DNA of 64,000 nucleotides from Sphaerisporangium sp. (GTDB lineage: Bacteria; Actinomycetota; Actinomycetes; Streptosporangiales; Streptosporangiaceae): assembly GCA_025964675.1 (NCBI GenBank), contig JAOPYI010000033.1, forward strand, positions 1 through 64,000. Direction: 5' to 3'. How positions within the stretch are numbered: the first letter of the stretch is position 1; every line of letters begins with the position of its first letter. The notes below the pieces were generated by a model. The model did not search any database and was not told where the DNA came from. It was given only the letters and a program-made list of their open reading frames with translations. A program made the translations under genes and the position numbers. Shown here one piece after another: positions 8,040 through 15,867 of this stretch.

Positions 8040-9380
8040 ATGCACGGAAGGGTCGGTGCCGCCGAGAAGGTCGCCTTCTTCGGCGGCAACGTCGGCAACA
8101 TCATCTTCAGCACCACGATCAACACGTTCCTGCTGATCTATCTCACCGACGAGATCGGCCTCACCGCGGCGGCGGTGGGCACGCTGTTCCTCGTCGCCCG
8201 GATCACCGACGGCGTCAGCGACCCCCTGATGGGGTATGTCATCGACCACCTGCCCGCCACCCGCTGGGGCCGGTTCCGGTCGTACCTCGTCCTTGGCGGG
8301 TTGCTCGCGGCGGTCAGCTTCGCGGCGCTGTTCCTCGCCCCGGCCTGGGCGGGGGCTCCGCTGGTCGCGGTGTGGATCGCGTACCTCGTGTGGGGGTTCG
8401 CGTTCGACCTGATGGACATCCCGCTGAACTCGCTGATCCCGGCGATGACCGCCGACCCCGGCGACCGCAGGCAGCTCTCCGGGATCAAGGCGTTCGGCTA
8501 CCTCTTCGGCGGCGCGATGGTCACCGCGGTCACCCTGCCGATCGTGGACCGTACCGGCTGGCCGGTGTTCGTGTGCGGCCTGGCCGTACTGTCCGTGCTG
8601 CTCACCGCGACCGCGGCGTCCCGGGTGCGGGAGCGCGTCCGGCCGATGGGCGACGATCGGTACAGCCTGCGGGACCTCCGCCGGATCCTCCTCAGCAACC
8701 GGGCCGTGGTCACCTTGTTCGTCGCGGTCATCGCGCTGACGGCGGCGGGGGGCGCGCGCAGCGCCGGGATGGCCTACTACTTCACCTACAACGTGGGCAA
8801 CCGGGCCCTGATAGGCGTCGCCGCCATCGCCGTCGTGATCCCGACGGCGCTCGGCACGATCGTCTTCCCGTGGCTGGCCCGGTTCTTCGGCTACAAGGCG
8901 ACGTTCGTGGGCGCGCTGGTCCTGGAGGCCACGGGGATCACCACGCTGCTGCTCATCCCGTACGACGCGGTCCCGCTGATCCTGACGGCCTTCGTGGTGA
9001 CCGGCCTCGGCAGCGGCGGTGCCCTGACGCTGATCTACGTCATCGTGGCCGACCTGGTCGACTACTGCGAGTGGGCCCACGGGTATCGGGTCGAGGGGGC
9101 GATCGCGTCGCTCGGCTCGTTCGCCGCCAAGGCGGGCGGCGGCATCGGCGCCGCACTCACCGGCTACACCCTCTCGCTCACCGGGTACGCCGCCGGCCGG
9201 GGGCAGACCGCCGAGGGCATGCGCGGGATCCTGGTGGCGCAGTCCGTGCTGCCCGCCGCGCTGGCCATCGTCGCCGCCCTGGTCTTCATGCTCTACCCCG
9301 TCTCCCGTGAGCTCAGCGCGCGGGTGGCGGCCGATCTGGCCCGTCGCCGAAGGGAGTCCGATGAGCTTCTCGCCCGGTAG
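8040..9380 (+). CDS. GPH-family (MelB-like) sugar:cation symporter
   Basis: 446 residues, about twelve hydrophobic segments. The start is ATG 8040 after AGGAGG. The first helix carries FFGGNVGNIIFSTTINTFLL and the loop after helix 2 has RITDGVSDPLMGYVID, the glycoside-pentoside-hexuronide symporter pattern with the Asp residues that bind the cation. A conserved RWGRFRSYL motif follows. It would import a sugar or glycoside together with sodium or protons across the cell membrane. The stop overlaps the next gene by 20 bases, so it is the first gene of an operon with a GH78 rhamnosidase and a carboxylesterase. Confidence 0.9.
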   Translation: MHGRVGAAEKVAFFGGNVGNIIFSTTINTFLLIYLTDEIGLTAAAVGTLFLVARITDGVSDPLMGYVIDHLPATRWGRFRSYLVLGGLLAAVSFAALFLAPAWAGAPLVAVWIAYLVWGFAFDLMDIPLNSLIPAMTADPGDRRQLSGIKAFGYLFGGAMVTAVTLPIVDRTGWPVFVCGLAVLSVLLTATAASRVRERVRPMGDDRYSLRDLRRILLSNRAVVTLFVAVIALTAAGGARSAGMAYYFTYNVGNRALIGVAAIAVVIPTALGTIVFPWLARFFGYKATFVGALVLEATGITTLLLIPYDAVPLILTAFVVTGLGSGGALTLIYVIVADLVDYCEWAHGYRVEGAIASLGSFAAKAGGGIGAALTGYTLSLTGYAAGRGQTAEGMRGILVAQSVLPAALAIVAALVFMLYPVSRELSARVAADLARRRRESDELLAR

Positions 9381-11826
9381 GTGGAGGGGGCAGTGGATCT
9401 GGGCCGAGCGCATCGCGATCGCGCCCGGCACCTCGGCGTCCCCGATCGGCACGCTGGACCCGGCGGCGTTCGACCGGCGCGTGCTGTTCCGCCGGACGTT
9501 CGACCTCGCCTCGGTGCCAGAGAGCGCGCCGTTCCGGATCACGGCCGACTCACGCTACGTGCTCTTCGTGAACGGCGTCGAGCTCTCCCGCGGTCCCGTA
9601 CGGCATGGCCCGCGGACCCTTCAGTACGACCACGGGGACGCCGCCGCCGCGCTCCGCCCGGGTCGGAACGTGATCGCCGTGCTCGCCCGCTTCTACGGCC
9701 ACCGCACGCCCTGGTGGGAGCCGTCCCCTTCGACGTTCACGCTCGGCGGAGGGTCACTCGTGGCCGAACTCCGACTCGGCTCCGGTGACGGCGAGGGCGA
9801 GGGCGACCAGTGGATCGTCACGGACAGCTCGTGGCGGTGCCTGGAGTCCGAGGCGTGGACGCCCTGCGAGCCGCGCACGCTCCTGCTGTCGCAGCTGCCC
9901 GAGATCTTCGACGCCCGGCTGCTCGATCCGGAATGGAATCGGCCGTCGTTCGACGACCGGGACTGGCCGAGCGCCCGGGTCCTGCCCGCGCTGGCCGTGG
10001 TGGGGTCCGGTGACGCGCATCCGCCCTCGGAGCCGTTCGGAGCCCTGCCACCCCGGCCCATCCCGCCGCTCGCAGCCGAGGTTCGCGTCGCGGCGACGTA
10101 CACGCACGACGGGCTGCCCGGCCGGGACCCGGCCGGCCTCAGCCGGTCGGCGAGCCCGTCGGCAAATCTCACCGAGAGCCTCGTGGCCGACCTGCGCGCG
10201 GCCGGCGCGGGCGTCGACACCGGCGCCGAGGGTGCGCGGCTCATGGTCGCCGACTTCGGCCGGATCGTCAGCGGACACCTCCGCGTGGAACTCGACGCCA
10301 CCTCCGGGGCCGCCGTCAGCGGCGCCTTGCTGGAGGTCGTGCGCGAGGCGGCGCTGGAGAGCGCGGCCCCGTTCCGGTACATCGCGCGCGGCGGCGACGA
10401 CGTCTTCGAGAGCTCCGACCCGATGGGCGGCCGGTTCGCTGTGCTGTCGGTGCCCGCGGGCTGCGCCGTACGGAGGGTTGAGATCGTCGAGCGCCTCCGG
10501 CCACGCCCGGCGGGGCCGTACTTCGCGTGCGGCGACCCGGAGCTGGAGGAGATCCACCGCGTCGGCCTGCGGACCGTGGACCTCACCGCGCACGACGCCT
10601 ACCTGGACTGCCCCACGAGGGAACAGCGGGCGTGGACCGGCGACTCGGTGGTGCACCAGTCCGTGGACCTGGTCGCCAACCCGGACTGGAGCCTGGCCCG
10701 GTGGCATCCGCGCCTGGCCGCCCAGCCACGCCCCGACGGGATGCTGCCCATGGTGGTCGCGGGCGACTTCGCGGCGTCGTTCGTGCCGGCGATCCCGGAC
10801 TGGGCGCTGCACTGGATCCGCTCGGTGCACAACCTCTACCGCTACACGGGCGACCGCGCGCTGGTCGCCGAGCTGCTGGCGACCGCTGAGGGGGTGCTGC
10901 GCTGGTTCCTGCCCTTCCGGGATCCGCACGGCCTGGTTCGCGACGTCACCGGGTGGGTGCTCATCGACTGGTCGCCGGTGCAGGTCACGGGCACGAGCGC
11001 GGCGCTCAACGCCCTGTGGGGACGGGGTCTGGCCGACTTCGCCGAGATGGCCGAGTGGCTGGGCGACCTCGGCCGCGCCCGGTGGGCCCGCGACCTGCTC
11101 GACGAGCTGCGCGGCGGCTTCGAGGTGTTCTGGGACGACACGCGTGGGTGCTACCGCGACCATATGGTCGACGGGGAGGTCCGGCCCGCGGTCAGCGAGC
11201 ACACCTCGGCCGCCGCCGTCTGCGCGGGCCTGGTTCCCGCTGGGCGCCTCGACCGGATCCGGGACTTCCTGCTCCACCGGGCGGCCATGTTCACCGCATC
11301 CCCGCTGGCCGACCACGGCAGCGACGCGGTGGGGCCGACGCAGGGCGCCGCCGTCGGCGTACGGGACGAACCCGACTGGGACGTGCACTCGCGGGTGGTC
11401 GGCGCGCAGCCGTTCTTCAGGTACGTCGTCCACGACGCACTGGCTCTGCTGGGGGCGGCGGACGAGATCGCGGGGCTCTGCCGGGACTGGACCGCCTTGC
11501 TGCAGAGCGGGCCCACGGCCTTTCGCGAGTGCTGGGAGGGCGGCTCGTTCTGCCACGGCTGGTCGTCCACCCCGTCACGGGACCTCGTTGTCTACACGCT
11601 GGGCGTGACCCCGGCGGAGCCCGGCTACGAACGCGTCCGGGTCGCGCCCCGGCTCGGCCATCTCGCCTGGGCGCGCGGCGCCGTGCCGACCCCAGCCGGG
11701 CTCGTCACCGTCGAGGTCGAGGGAGACCGGGTCAGGGTCGACTCGCCGGTGCCGGTAGAACTGGTGCGACGGGACGGCACTGCCGTCCTCCTTCCCAAGG
11801 GCGTCGTCGAGGAGTGGATCGCGTGA
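9361..11826 (+). CDS. Glycoside hydrolase family 78 (alpha-L-rhamnosidase-like)
   Basis: 821 residues from ATG 9361 (ribosome site AAGGGAG just upstream, overlapping the symporter end). N-terminal beta-sandwich domains (about 1-370) carry the Bac_rhamnosid_N-type segment RITADSRYVLFVNGVELSRG. The (alpha/alpha)6 catalytic barrel (about 390-720) contains LDCPTREQRAWTGDSVVH, the GH78 signature with the metal/substrate acidic residues, and EHTSAAAVCAGL. A C-terminal beta domain ends the protein. No signal peptide is seen, so it probably acts inside the cell on imported rhamnosides. Its place between a symporter and an esterase suggests stepwise breakdown of acylated plant or bacterial rhamnosides. 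Confidence 0.88.
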   Translation: MSFSPGRWRGQWIWAERIAIAPGTSASPIGTLDPAAFDRRVLFRRTFDLASVPESAPFRITADSRYVLFVNGVELSRGPVRHGPRTLQYDHGDAAAALRPGRNVIAVLARFYGHRTPWWEPSPSTFTLGGGSLVAELRLGSGDGEGEGDQWIVTDSSWRCLESEAWTPCEPRTLLLSQLPEIFDARLLDPEWNRPSFDDRDWPSARVLPALAVVGSGDAHPPSEPFGALPPRPIPPLAAEVRVAATYTHDGLPGRDPAGLSRSASPSANLTESLVADLRAAGAGVDTGAEGARLMVADFGRIVSGHLRVELDATSGAAVSGALLEVVREAALESAAPFRYIARGGDDVFESSDPMGGRFAVLSVPAGCAVRRVEIVERLRPRPAGPYFACGDPELEEIHRVGLRTVDLTAHDAYLDCPTREQRAWTGDSVVHQSVDLVANPDWSLARWHPRLAAQPRPDGMLPMVVAGDFAASFVPAIPDWALHWIRSVHNLYRYTGDRALVAELLATAEGVLRWFLPFRDPHGLVRDVTGWVLIDWSPVQVTGTSAALNALWGRGLADFAEMAEWLGDLGRARWARDLLDELRGGFEVFWDDTRGCYRDHMVDGEVRPAVSEHTSAAAVCAGLVPAGRLDRIRDFLLHRAAMFTASPLADHGSDAVGPTQGAAVGVRDEPDWDVHSRVVGAQPFFRYVVHDALALLGAADEIAGLCRDWTALLQSGPTAFRECWEGGSFCHGWSSTPSRDLVVYTLGVTPAEPGYERVRVAPRLGHLAWARGAVPTPAGLVTVEVEGDRVRVDSPVPVELVRRDGTAVLLPKGVVEEWIA

Positions 11827-13247
11827 TTGCCGACACGCCGCACGGCAAGGTCCGCGGCCGGACCGTGGACGGGGTCACCGCGTTCCTCGGCATCCCGTAC
11901 GCCGCCGCGCCCTTCGGGCCGAACCGGTTCGCCCCGCCGGCGCCGCCGGAGTCGTGGGACGGCGTGCGTGACGCCCTGGCGTACGGGCCGACCGCGCCGA
12001 AGGTCTCCTACGACCCGCCGCTGGACCGGCTGCTCGCCGACCCCGCGGTCCCGGGCGACGAGTGCCTCAACCTCAACGTGTGGACGCCCGGCGGGAGCGG
12101 GCTGCCGGTGATGGTCTGGTTCCACGGCGGGTCGCTACGGTACGGCTCGTCGGCGGTCCCCGTCTACGACGGTACGGCCTTCGCCCGTGACGGGGTGGTC
12201 CTGGTGTCGGTCAACTACCGGCTCGGGATAGAGGGCTTCGGGGTGTTCCCCGACGCCCCGGCCAACCTGGGGCTCCTCGATCTGCTGGCCGCGCTCCGGT
12301 GGGTCCAGGACGGCATCGCCGCGTTCGGCGGCGACCCGGGGAACGTCACGGTGTTCGGCGAGTCGGCCGGGGCCATCGCCATCGGCGCGCTGCTCGCCTC
12401 CCGACGCGGCGAGGGCCTGTTCGGCAGGGCGGTGCTGCAGAGCGGCGCGCCGGTGGCCAAGCCGCTCAAGGAGGCGGGGCGCGTCACCCGGCTGATCGCC
12501 AGGCGGCTCGGTGTGCCCGCGACGGCTGCGGCCTTCACCGCCGTCGACCGTGACCGACTGCTCGCCGCGCAGGTCGAGGTCACCAGGTCGGGCGCCGCCC
12601 TTGGAGACGGCAACGGGTTCCAGATCGCCGCCGACGGAGACCTCATCCCGGAAGTGCCGCTGACGACACCCGCCGGCGTCGACCTGATGGTGGGATACAA
12701 CAGCGAGGAGTACCGCCTCTGGTTCGTCCCGACCGGCGCCGTCGACCGGATCGGGAACACCACGCTGCGGCTCGCGCTGATGAAGTTCCGCGTGCCCCAG
12801 CGGGCCCCCCGGATCTATCGCGCCAACCGGCCCGGCGCCAAGCCGGGCGAGATCCTCGGGCACATCGCGGGAGACCTGCTGCTGCGCGCGCCGCTCAACC
12901 GGATCGCCGACGCCCGCGGGCCTGGGCGGACGCACATGTACGAGTTCGCCTGGCCCTCCCCGGTGGAGGGCCTCGGCGCCTGTCACGCAATGGAGATCGG
13001 CTTCGTGTTCGACACGCTCCGGTCCCCCGCCGCCACCGCGCTCGCCGGTCCGGACGCGCCGCAGGGGCTCGCGGACGAGATGCACCGGGCCTGGATCGCC
13101 TTCGCGGCCACCGGAGACCCCGGCTGGCCGGGCTGGGACTCCACCCGGCCGGTCATGCGCTTCGGCACGCCCTCCGAGCTCATCCGCGCCCCGCTGGACG
13201 ACGAACTGGCCCTCTGGCCCGGAACCGAGCGAAGAGGTCGTCGGTAG
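11823..13247 (+). CDS. Type-B carboxylesterase
   Basis: 474 residues from GTG 11823, which overlaps the TGA of the rhamnosidase (GTGA), a sign of translational coupling. Alpha/beta-hydrolase of the carboxylesterase type B / p-nitrobenzyl esterase family: GIPYAAAPFGPNRFAPP near the N-terminus, oxyanion motif WFHGGSLRYG, nucleophile S181 in FGESAGA, and the active-site histidine H388 in GACHAMEIGFVFDTL. No signal peptide. In this operon it would most simply deacylate imported or partly degraded glycosides. The much longer open frame that runs upstream through the rhamnosidase gene is an overlap artefact. Confidence 0.9.
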   Translation: MIADTPHGKVRGRTVDGVTAFLGIPYAAAPFGPNRFAPPAPPESWDGVRDALAYGPTAPKVSYDPPLDRLLADPAVPGDECLNLNVWTPGGSGLPVMVWFHGGSLRYGSSAVPVYDGTAFARDGVVLVSVNYRLGIEGFGVFPDAPANLGLLDLLAALRWVQDGIAAFGGDPGNVTVFGESAGAIAIGALLASRRGEGLFGRAVLQSGAPVAKPLKEAGRVTRLIARRLGVPATAAAFTAVDRDRLLAAQVEVTRSGAALGDGNGFQIAADGDLIPEVPLTTPAGVDLMVGYNSEEYRLWFVPTGAVDRIGNTTLRLALMKFRVPQRAPRIYRANRPGAKPGEILGHIAGDLLLRAPLNRIADARGPGRTHMYEFAWPSPVEGLGACHAMEIGFVFDTLRSPAATALAGPDAPQGLADEMHRAWIAFAATGDPGWPGWDSTRPVMRFGTPSELIRAPLDDELALWPGTERRGRR

Positions 13248-13269
13248 TCTGAGGTCAGGGTTTGGCGGG

Positions 13270-13293
13270 ATTGTGCTCGGTGTCACAATTGTG
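13270..13293. promoter_or_regulatory. Palindromic operator candidate before formamidase gene
   Basis: ATTGTG (13270-13275), eight bases, CACAAT (13284-13289) forms one inverted repeat. CACAATTGTG (13284-13293) forms a second, perfect palindrome sharing its half site. It sits 73 bases before the ATG of the formamidase-like gene. Such overlapping TTGTG half sites look like a site for a dimeric repressor or activator, but no regulator gene is adjacent. Confidence 0.4.
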
Positions 13294-13365
13294 CTGGTCC
13301 CTCGCCCCCAGGGGCTGTCGCCCGATCAGCTCACCCGATCGACACCGAAGGAGAGCCGCGCGCTG

Positions 13366-14373
13366 ATGGAGATCCTGGAATTCACCCCGCAGCCCGAGCA
13401 GTATGCGTGGACTTTCGGCGGGACCGCACCCACGCACCGGATCAAACCGGGAACCGTGCTGCGGCTGTGGAGCGATGACGCGTTCGCCGGCCGGCTGCGC
13501 GATATCACCGATCTGCCCAGCGCCGCGCTCGACGCGCGCTACCTCAACCCTCAGACGGGCCCGTTCTACGTGGATGGCGCCGAACCGGGGGACACTCTGG
13601 CGCTGCACTTCGTGGAAATGACACCCGCTCGCTCGTGGGGTGCCTCGGCGACCATTCCGTTCTTTGGAGGGCTGACCAGCACCGACCGGACGGTGACGCT
13701 ACAGGAACCACTGCCCGAGCGAACCTGGATCTACCAGGTGGATTCCGCCCGCAACACCGTTACGTTCGAGGCGCGAAGCAACGGGCTGAGTCTCGAATTG
13801 CCGATCGCGCCGATGCTGGGCACGGTCGGCGTCGCGCCTGCCGCGGGTGAGGTTCGAACCTCCCTCGTGCCGGACAAGTTCGGGGGGAACATGGACACCC
13901 CGGAGATGCGCCCCGGCTCCACCTGCTACCTCGGCGTGAACGTGGAGGGCGCGCTGTTTTCCATCGGCGACGGCCACTACCGCCAAGGGGAGGGCGAGTC
14001 CTGCGGCACCGCGGTGGAGGGCGCGATGAACACCACCCTGGTGGTGGAACTGATCAAGGGCGGAGCCCCGGTGTGGCCGCGCATCGAGGACGATGAACAC
14101 CTGATGGTGATCGGGTCGAGCCGTCCGCTTGAGGATGCCTGGCGGGCGAGCCAGGTGGACATGGTGCTGTGGTTCTGCGAATTGTTCGGACTGGACAAGC
14201 TCGACAGTTACCAGCTGCTGACCCAGATCAGCCAGGTGCCCATCGCCAATGTCGTGGACACGAACTACAGCGTTGTGACGAAAGTCGCCAAATCCCTGCT
14301 CCCGCCGACCCAGGTATACGGCGGCATGCACCGCCACCTGCGCGAGTCGGCCGGACTCATCAGCCCGCGCTGA
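13366..14373 (+). CDS. Acetamidase/formamidase family protein
   Basis: 335 residues from ATG 13366, chosen because AAGGAGAG lies upstream and the length then equals the family norm; an upstream TTG frame extension (13273) would add unrelated sequence and cover the palindrome. FmdA/AmdA-type beta-rich protein: GPFYVDGAEPGDTLALHF near residue 64, GGNMDTPEMRPGSTCYLGV, and GDGHYRQGEGESCGTAVEG, which holds the conserved GDGHxxQGxGE metal/substrate motif. It hydrolyses short amides such as formamide to the acid and ammonia; the true substrate is unknown. Two further small metabolic genes follow in the same direction with gaps of 100 and 33 bases. Confidence 0.88.
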   Translation: MEILEFTPQPEQYAWTFGGTAPTHRIKPGTVLRLWSDDAFAGRLRDITDLPSAALDARYLNPQTGPFYVDGAEPGDTLALHFVEMTPARSWGASATIPFFGGLTSTDRTVTLQEPLPERTWIYQVDSARNTVTFEARSNGLSLELPIAPMLGTVGVAPAAGEVRTSLVPDKFGGNMDTPEMRPGSTCYLGVNVEGALFSIGDGHYRQGEGESCGTAVEGAMNTTLVVELIKGGAPVWPRIEDDEHLMVIGSSRPLEDAWRASQVDMVLWFCELFGLDKLDSYQLLTQISQVPIANVVDTNYSVVTKVAKSLLPPTQVYGGMHRHLRESAGLISPR

Positions 14374-14474
14374 TCCCGGCTCCGAGGCGGTCCCCACGGC
14401 AGCGACACCGCATATTCGCCGCCCAGCCGAGGCCGTGAGCGGCAAGTGACAGGCAACGAAAGAGGTTGACAATC

Positions 14475-15236
14475 GTGGATCTTCAGCTGGCCGGGCTGCG
14501 TGCCCTGGTAACCGGTGGCACCAAGGGTATCGGCCGGGCGATCGTGGAAGTACTGGCTGAGGAGGGCGCCTCGGTGGCGTTGTGCGCCCGGACCGATTCC
14601 GACGTCGTCGCGGCGGCGGAGCGGCTACGAGGGCGGGGCGCCACGGTCACCGGCAGTGTGGTCGACGTCGCCGATGGCCCGGCCCTGACCCAGTGGGTCA
14701 GCGACAGCGCCGCCGAGCTCGGTGGCGTGGACATCGTTGTGGCCAACGTGAGCGCCTTGGCCATCGGCGAGGGCGAAGAGAACTGGCGTAAGAGCTTTGA
14801 CGTGGACATGCTGGGCACCGTCCGGCTGGTCAACGCCGCGCTCCCGCTGCTAGAGAAGAGTTCGGCGCCGTCCATCGTGACTGTGTCCAGCGTGTCCGGT
14901 CGTGAGATCGATTTCGCCGCCGGCCCCTACGGCACGTTCAAGGCCGCGATCATCCACTACACCCAGGGCCTTGCCCACCAGCTGGCCGGAAAGGGCATTC
15001 GGGCCAACAGCGTTTCGCCGGGCAACACCTACTTTCCAGGCGGGGTGTGGGAGAGCATCGAGCAGAACGACCCCGAGCTGTTCGGCCAGGCGCTGGCGCT
15101 GAACCCGACCGGGCGGATGGCCAAGCCGGAGGAGATCGCCCGCGCGGTGGTGTTCCTGGCCAGCCCGGCAGCCAGCTTCGTCACCGGCACGAACCTCGTC
15201 GTCGACGGCGCGTTGACCCGCGGCGTGCAGTTCTGA
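14475..15236 (+). CDS. Short-chain dehydrogenase/reductase
   Basis: 253 residues from GTG 14475. AGAGG stands nine bases upstream, whereas the earlier TTG 14466 directly abuts it and leaves no spacer. Classical SDR: TGGTKGIG cofactor motif (about 15-22), VANVSA in place of the usual NAG, catalytic serine in TVSSVSG and YGTFK as the YxxxK pair, with VVDGALTRGVQF at the C-terminus. It should oxidise an alcohol or reduce a ketone with NAD(P)(H); the substrate is unknown. It lies between the formamidase-like and CoA-binding genes. Confidence 0.9.
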   Translation: MDLQLAGLRALVTGGTKGIGRAIVEVLAEEGASVALCARTDSDVVAAAERLRGRGATVTGSVVDVADGPALTQWVSDSAAELGGVDIVVANVSALAIGEGEENWRKSFDVDMLGTVRLVNAALPLLEKSSAPSIVTVSSVSGREIDFAAGPYGTFKAAIIHYTQGLAHQLAGKGIRANSVSPGNTYFPGGVWESIEQNDPELFGQALALNPTGRMAKPEEIARAVVFLASPAASFVTGTNLVVDGALTRGVQF

Positions 15237-15269
15237 CTGCCGCCTCCCTCCGCGGGAAGCTGTGAGGTA

Positions 15270-15710
15270 GTGACCGCGTTGACGGACGACATGGACGGTC
15301 GTTTCGCGGATCAGCGTGTTATCAATCGGCTGCTCGAGAATTCAGAGACATGGGCGTTCGTCGGGCTCGGCGACGACCCGCAGCGTACGGCCTACGACCA
15401 GGCACGCCTGCTCCAGATGAGGGGCAAGCGGATCATCCCGGTCCACCCGGCCGCGAGGACCGTGCTGGACGAGCCGGGATACGCGTCTCTGGCCGACGTG
15501 CCGGCGAAGGTGGACGTCGTCGGCGTGTACCGGCGGTCGGAGCACGCCGGGCAGGCGGTCGACGAGGCGATCGCGGCGGGCGCCGGCGCCGTGTGGCTCC
15601 CGCTTGGCGTGATCGACGAGGCCGCCGCCCAGCGTGCCCTGGACGCCGGGCTCGACGTTGTGATGAACCGCTGCCCGGCGGTCGAGTGGGCGTTGCTCCG
15701 ACGCGTTTAG
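15270..15710 (+). CDS. CoA-binding domain protein (YccU-like)
   Basis: 146 residues from GTG 15270 (GAGG very close upstream; ATG 15291 is an alternative). The sequence TWAFVGLGDDPQRTAYDQAR, then GKRIIPVHP and VWLPLGVIDEAAAQRALDAG, is the Rossmann-like CoA_binding_2 fold of YccU/YneT-type proteins, about 140 residues long as expected. Relatives bind CoA or acyl-CoA; their cellular role is not settled. It closes the three-gene set with the amidase and the SDR. Confidence 0.85.
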   Translation: MTALTDDMDGRFADQRVINRLLENSETWAFVGLGDDPQRTAYDQARLLQMRGKRIIPVHPAARTVLDEPGYASLADVPAKVDVVGVYRRSEHAGQAVDEAIAAGAGAVWLPLGVIDEAAAQRALDAGLDVVMNRCPAVEWALLRRV

Positions 15711-15763
15711 TGCCGTTCGCCGGAGGCCCCCAGGCTCGTATGCGGTTGATCGCGGGCTGAGTA

Positions 15764-15792
15764 TTGACACCCATTATTCCTACCTGAATAGT
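15764..15792 (+). promoter_or_regulatory. Promoter with inverted repeat before ABC importer operon
   Basis: TTGACA (15764-15769), a 17-base spacer and AATAGT (15787-15792) make a good sigma70-type promoter about 75 bases before the substrate-binding-protein ATG. TATTC (15775-15779) and GAATA (15786-15790) form an inverted repeat across the spacer and the -10 box, where a repressor could block transcription. The stretch is clearly less GC-rich than the coding DNA. Confidence 0.55.
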
Positions 15793-15867
15793 GTGGATAT
15801 GTCCTGGCCGCCCCGGATGTGGCCCAGGGACACCAATCGTCACCCGTGAGCACGAGGAGATCCCCCA

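Noticed and set aside
8013-9542. A 509-residue minus-strand open frame over the symporter gene
   Set aside because: Shadow of the symporter, with repetitive Gly/Asp/Arg/Gln content.
9754-11608. Two open frames of about 600 residues, one on each strand, over the GH78 gene
   Set aside because: Low-complexity Arg/Ser/Pro or Gly/Arg composition and no ribosome site; the GH78 frame has clear family motifs.
10953-11822. Long upstream extension of the carboxylesterase frame
   Set aside because: It overlaps the GH78 gene in another frame. The GTGA overlap at 11823 is the natural start.
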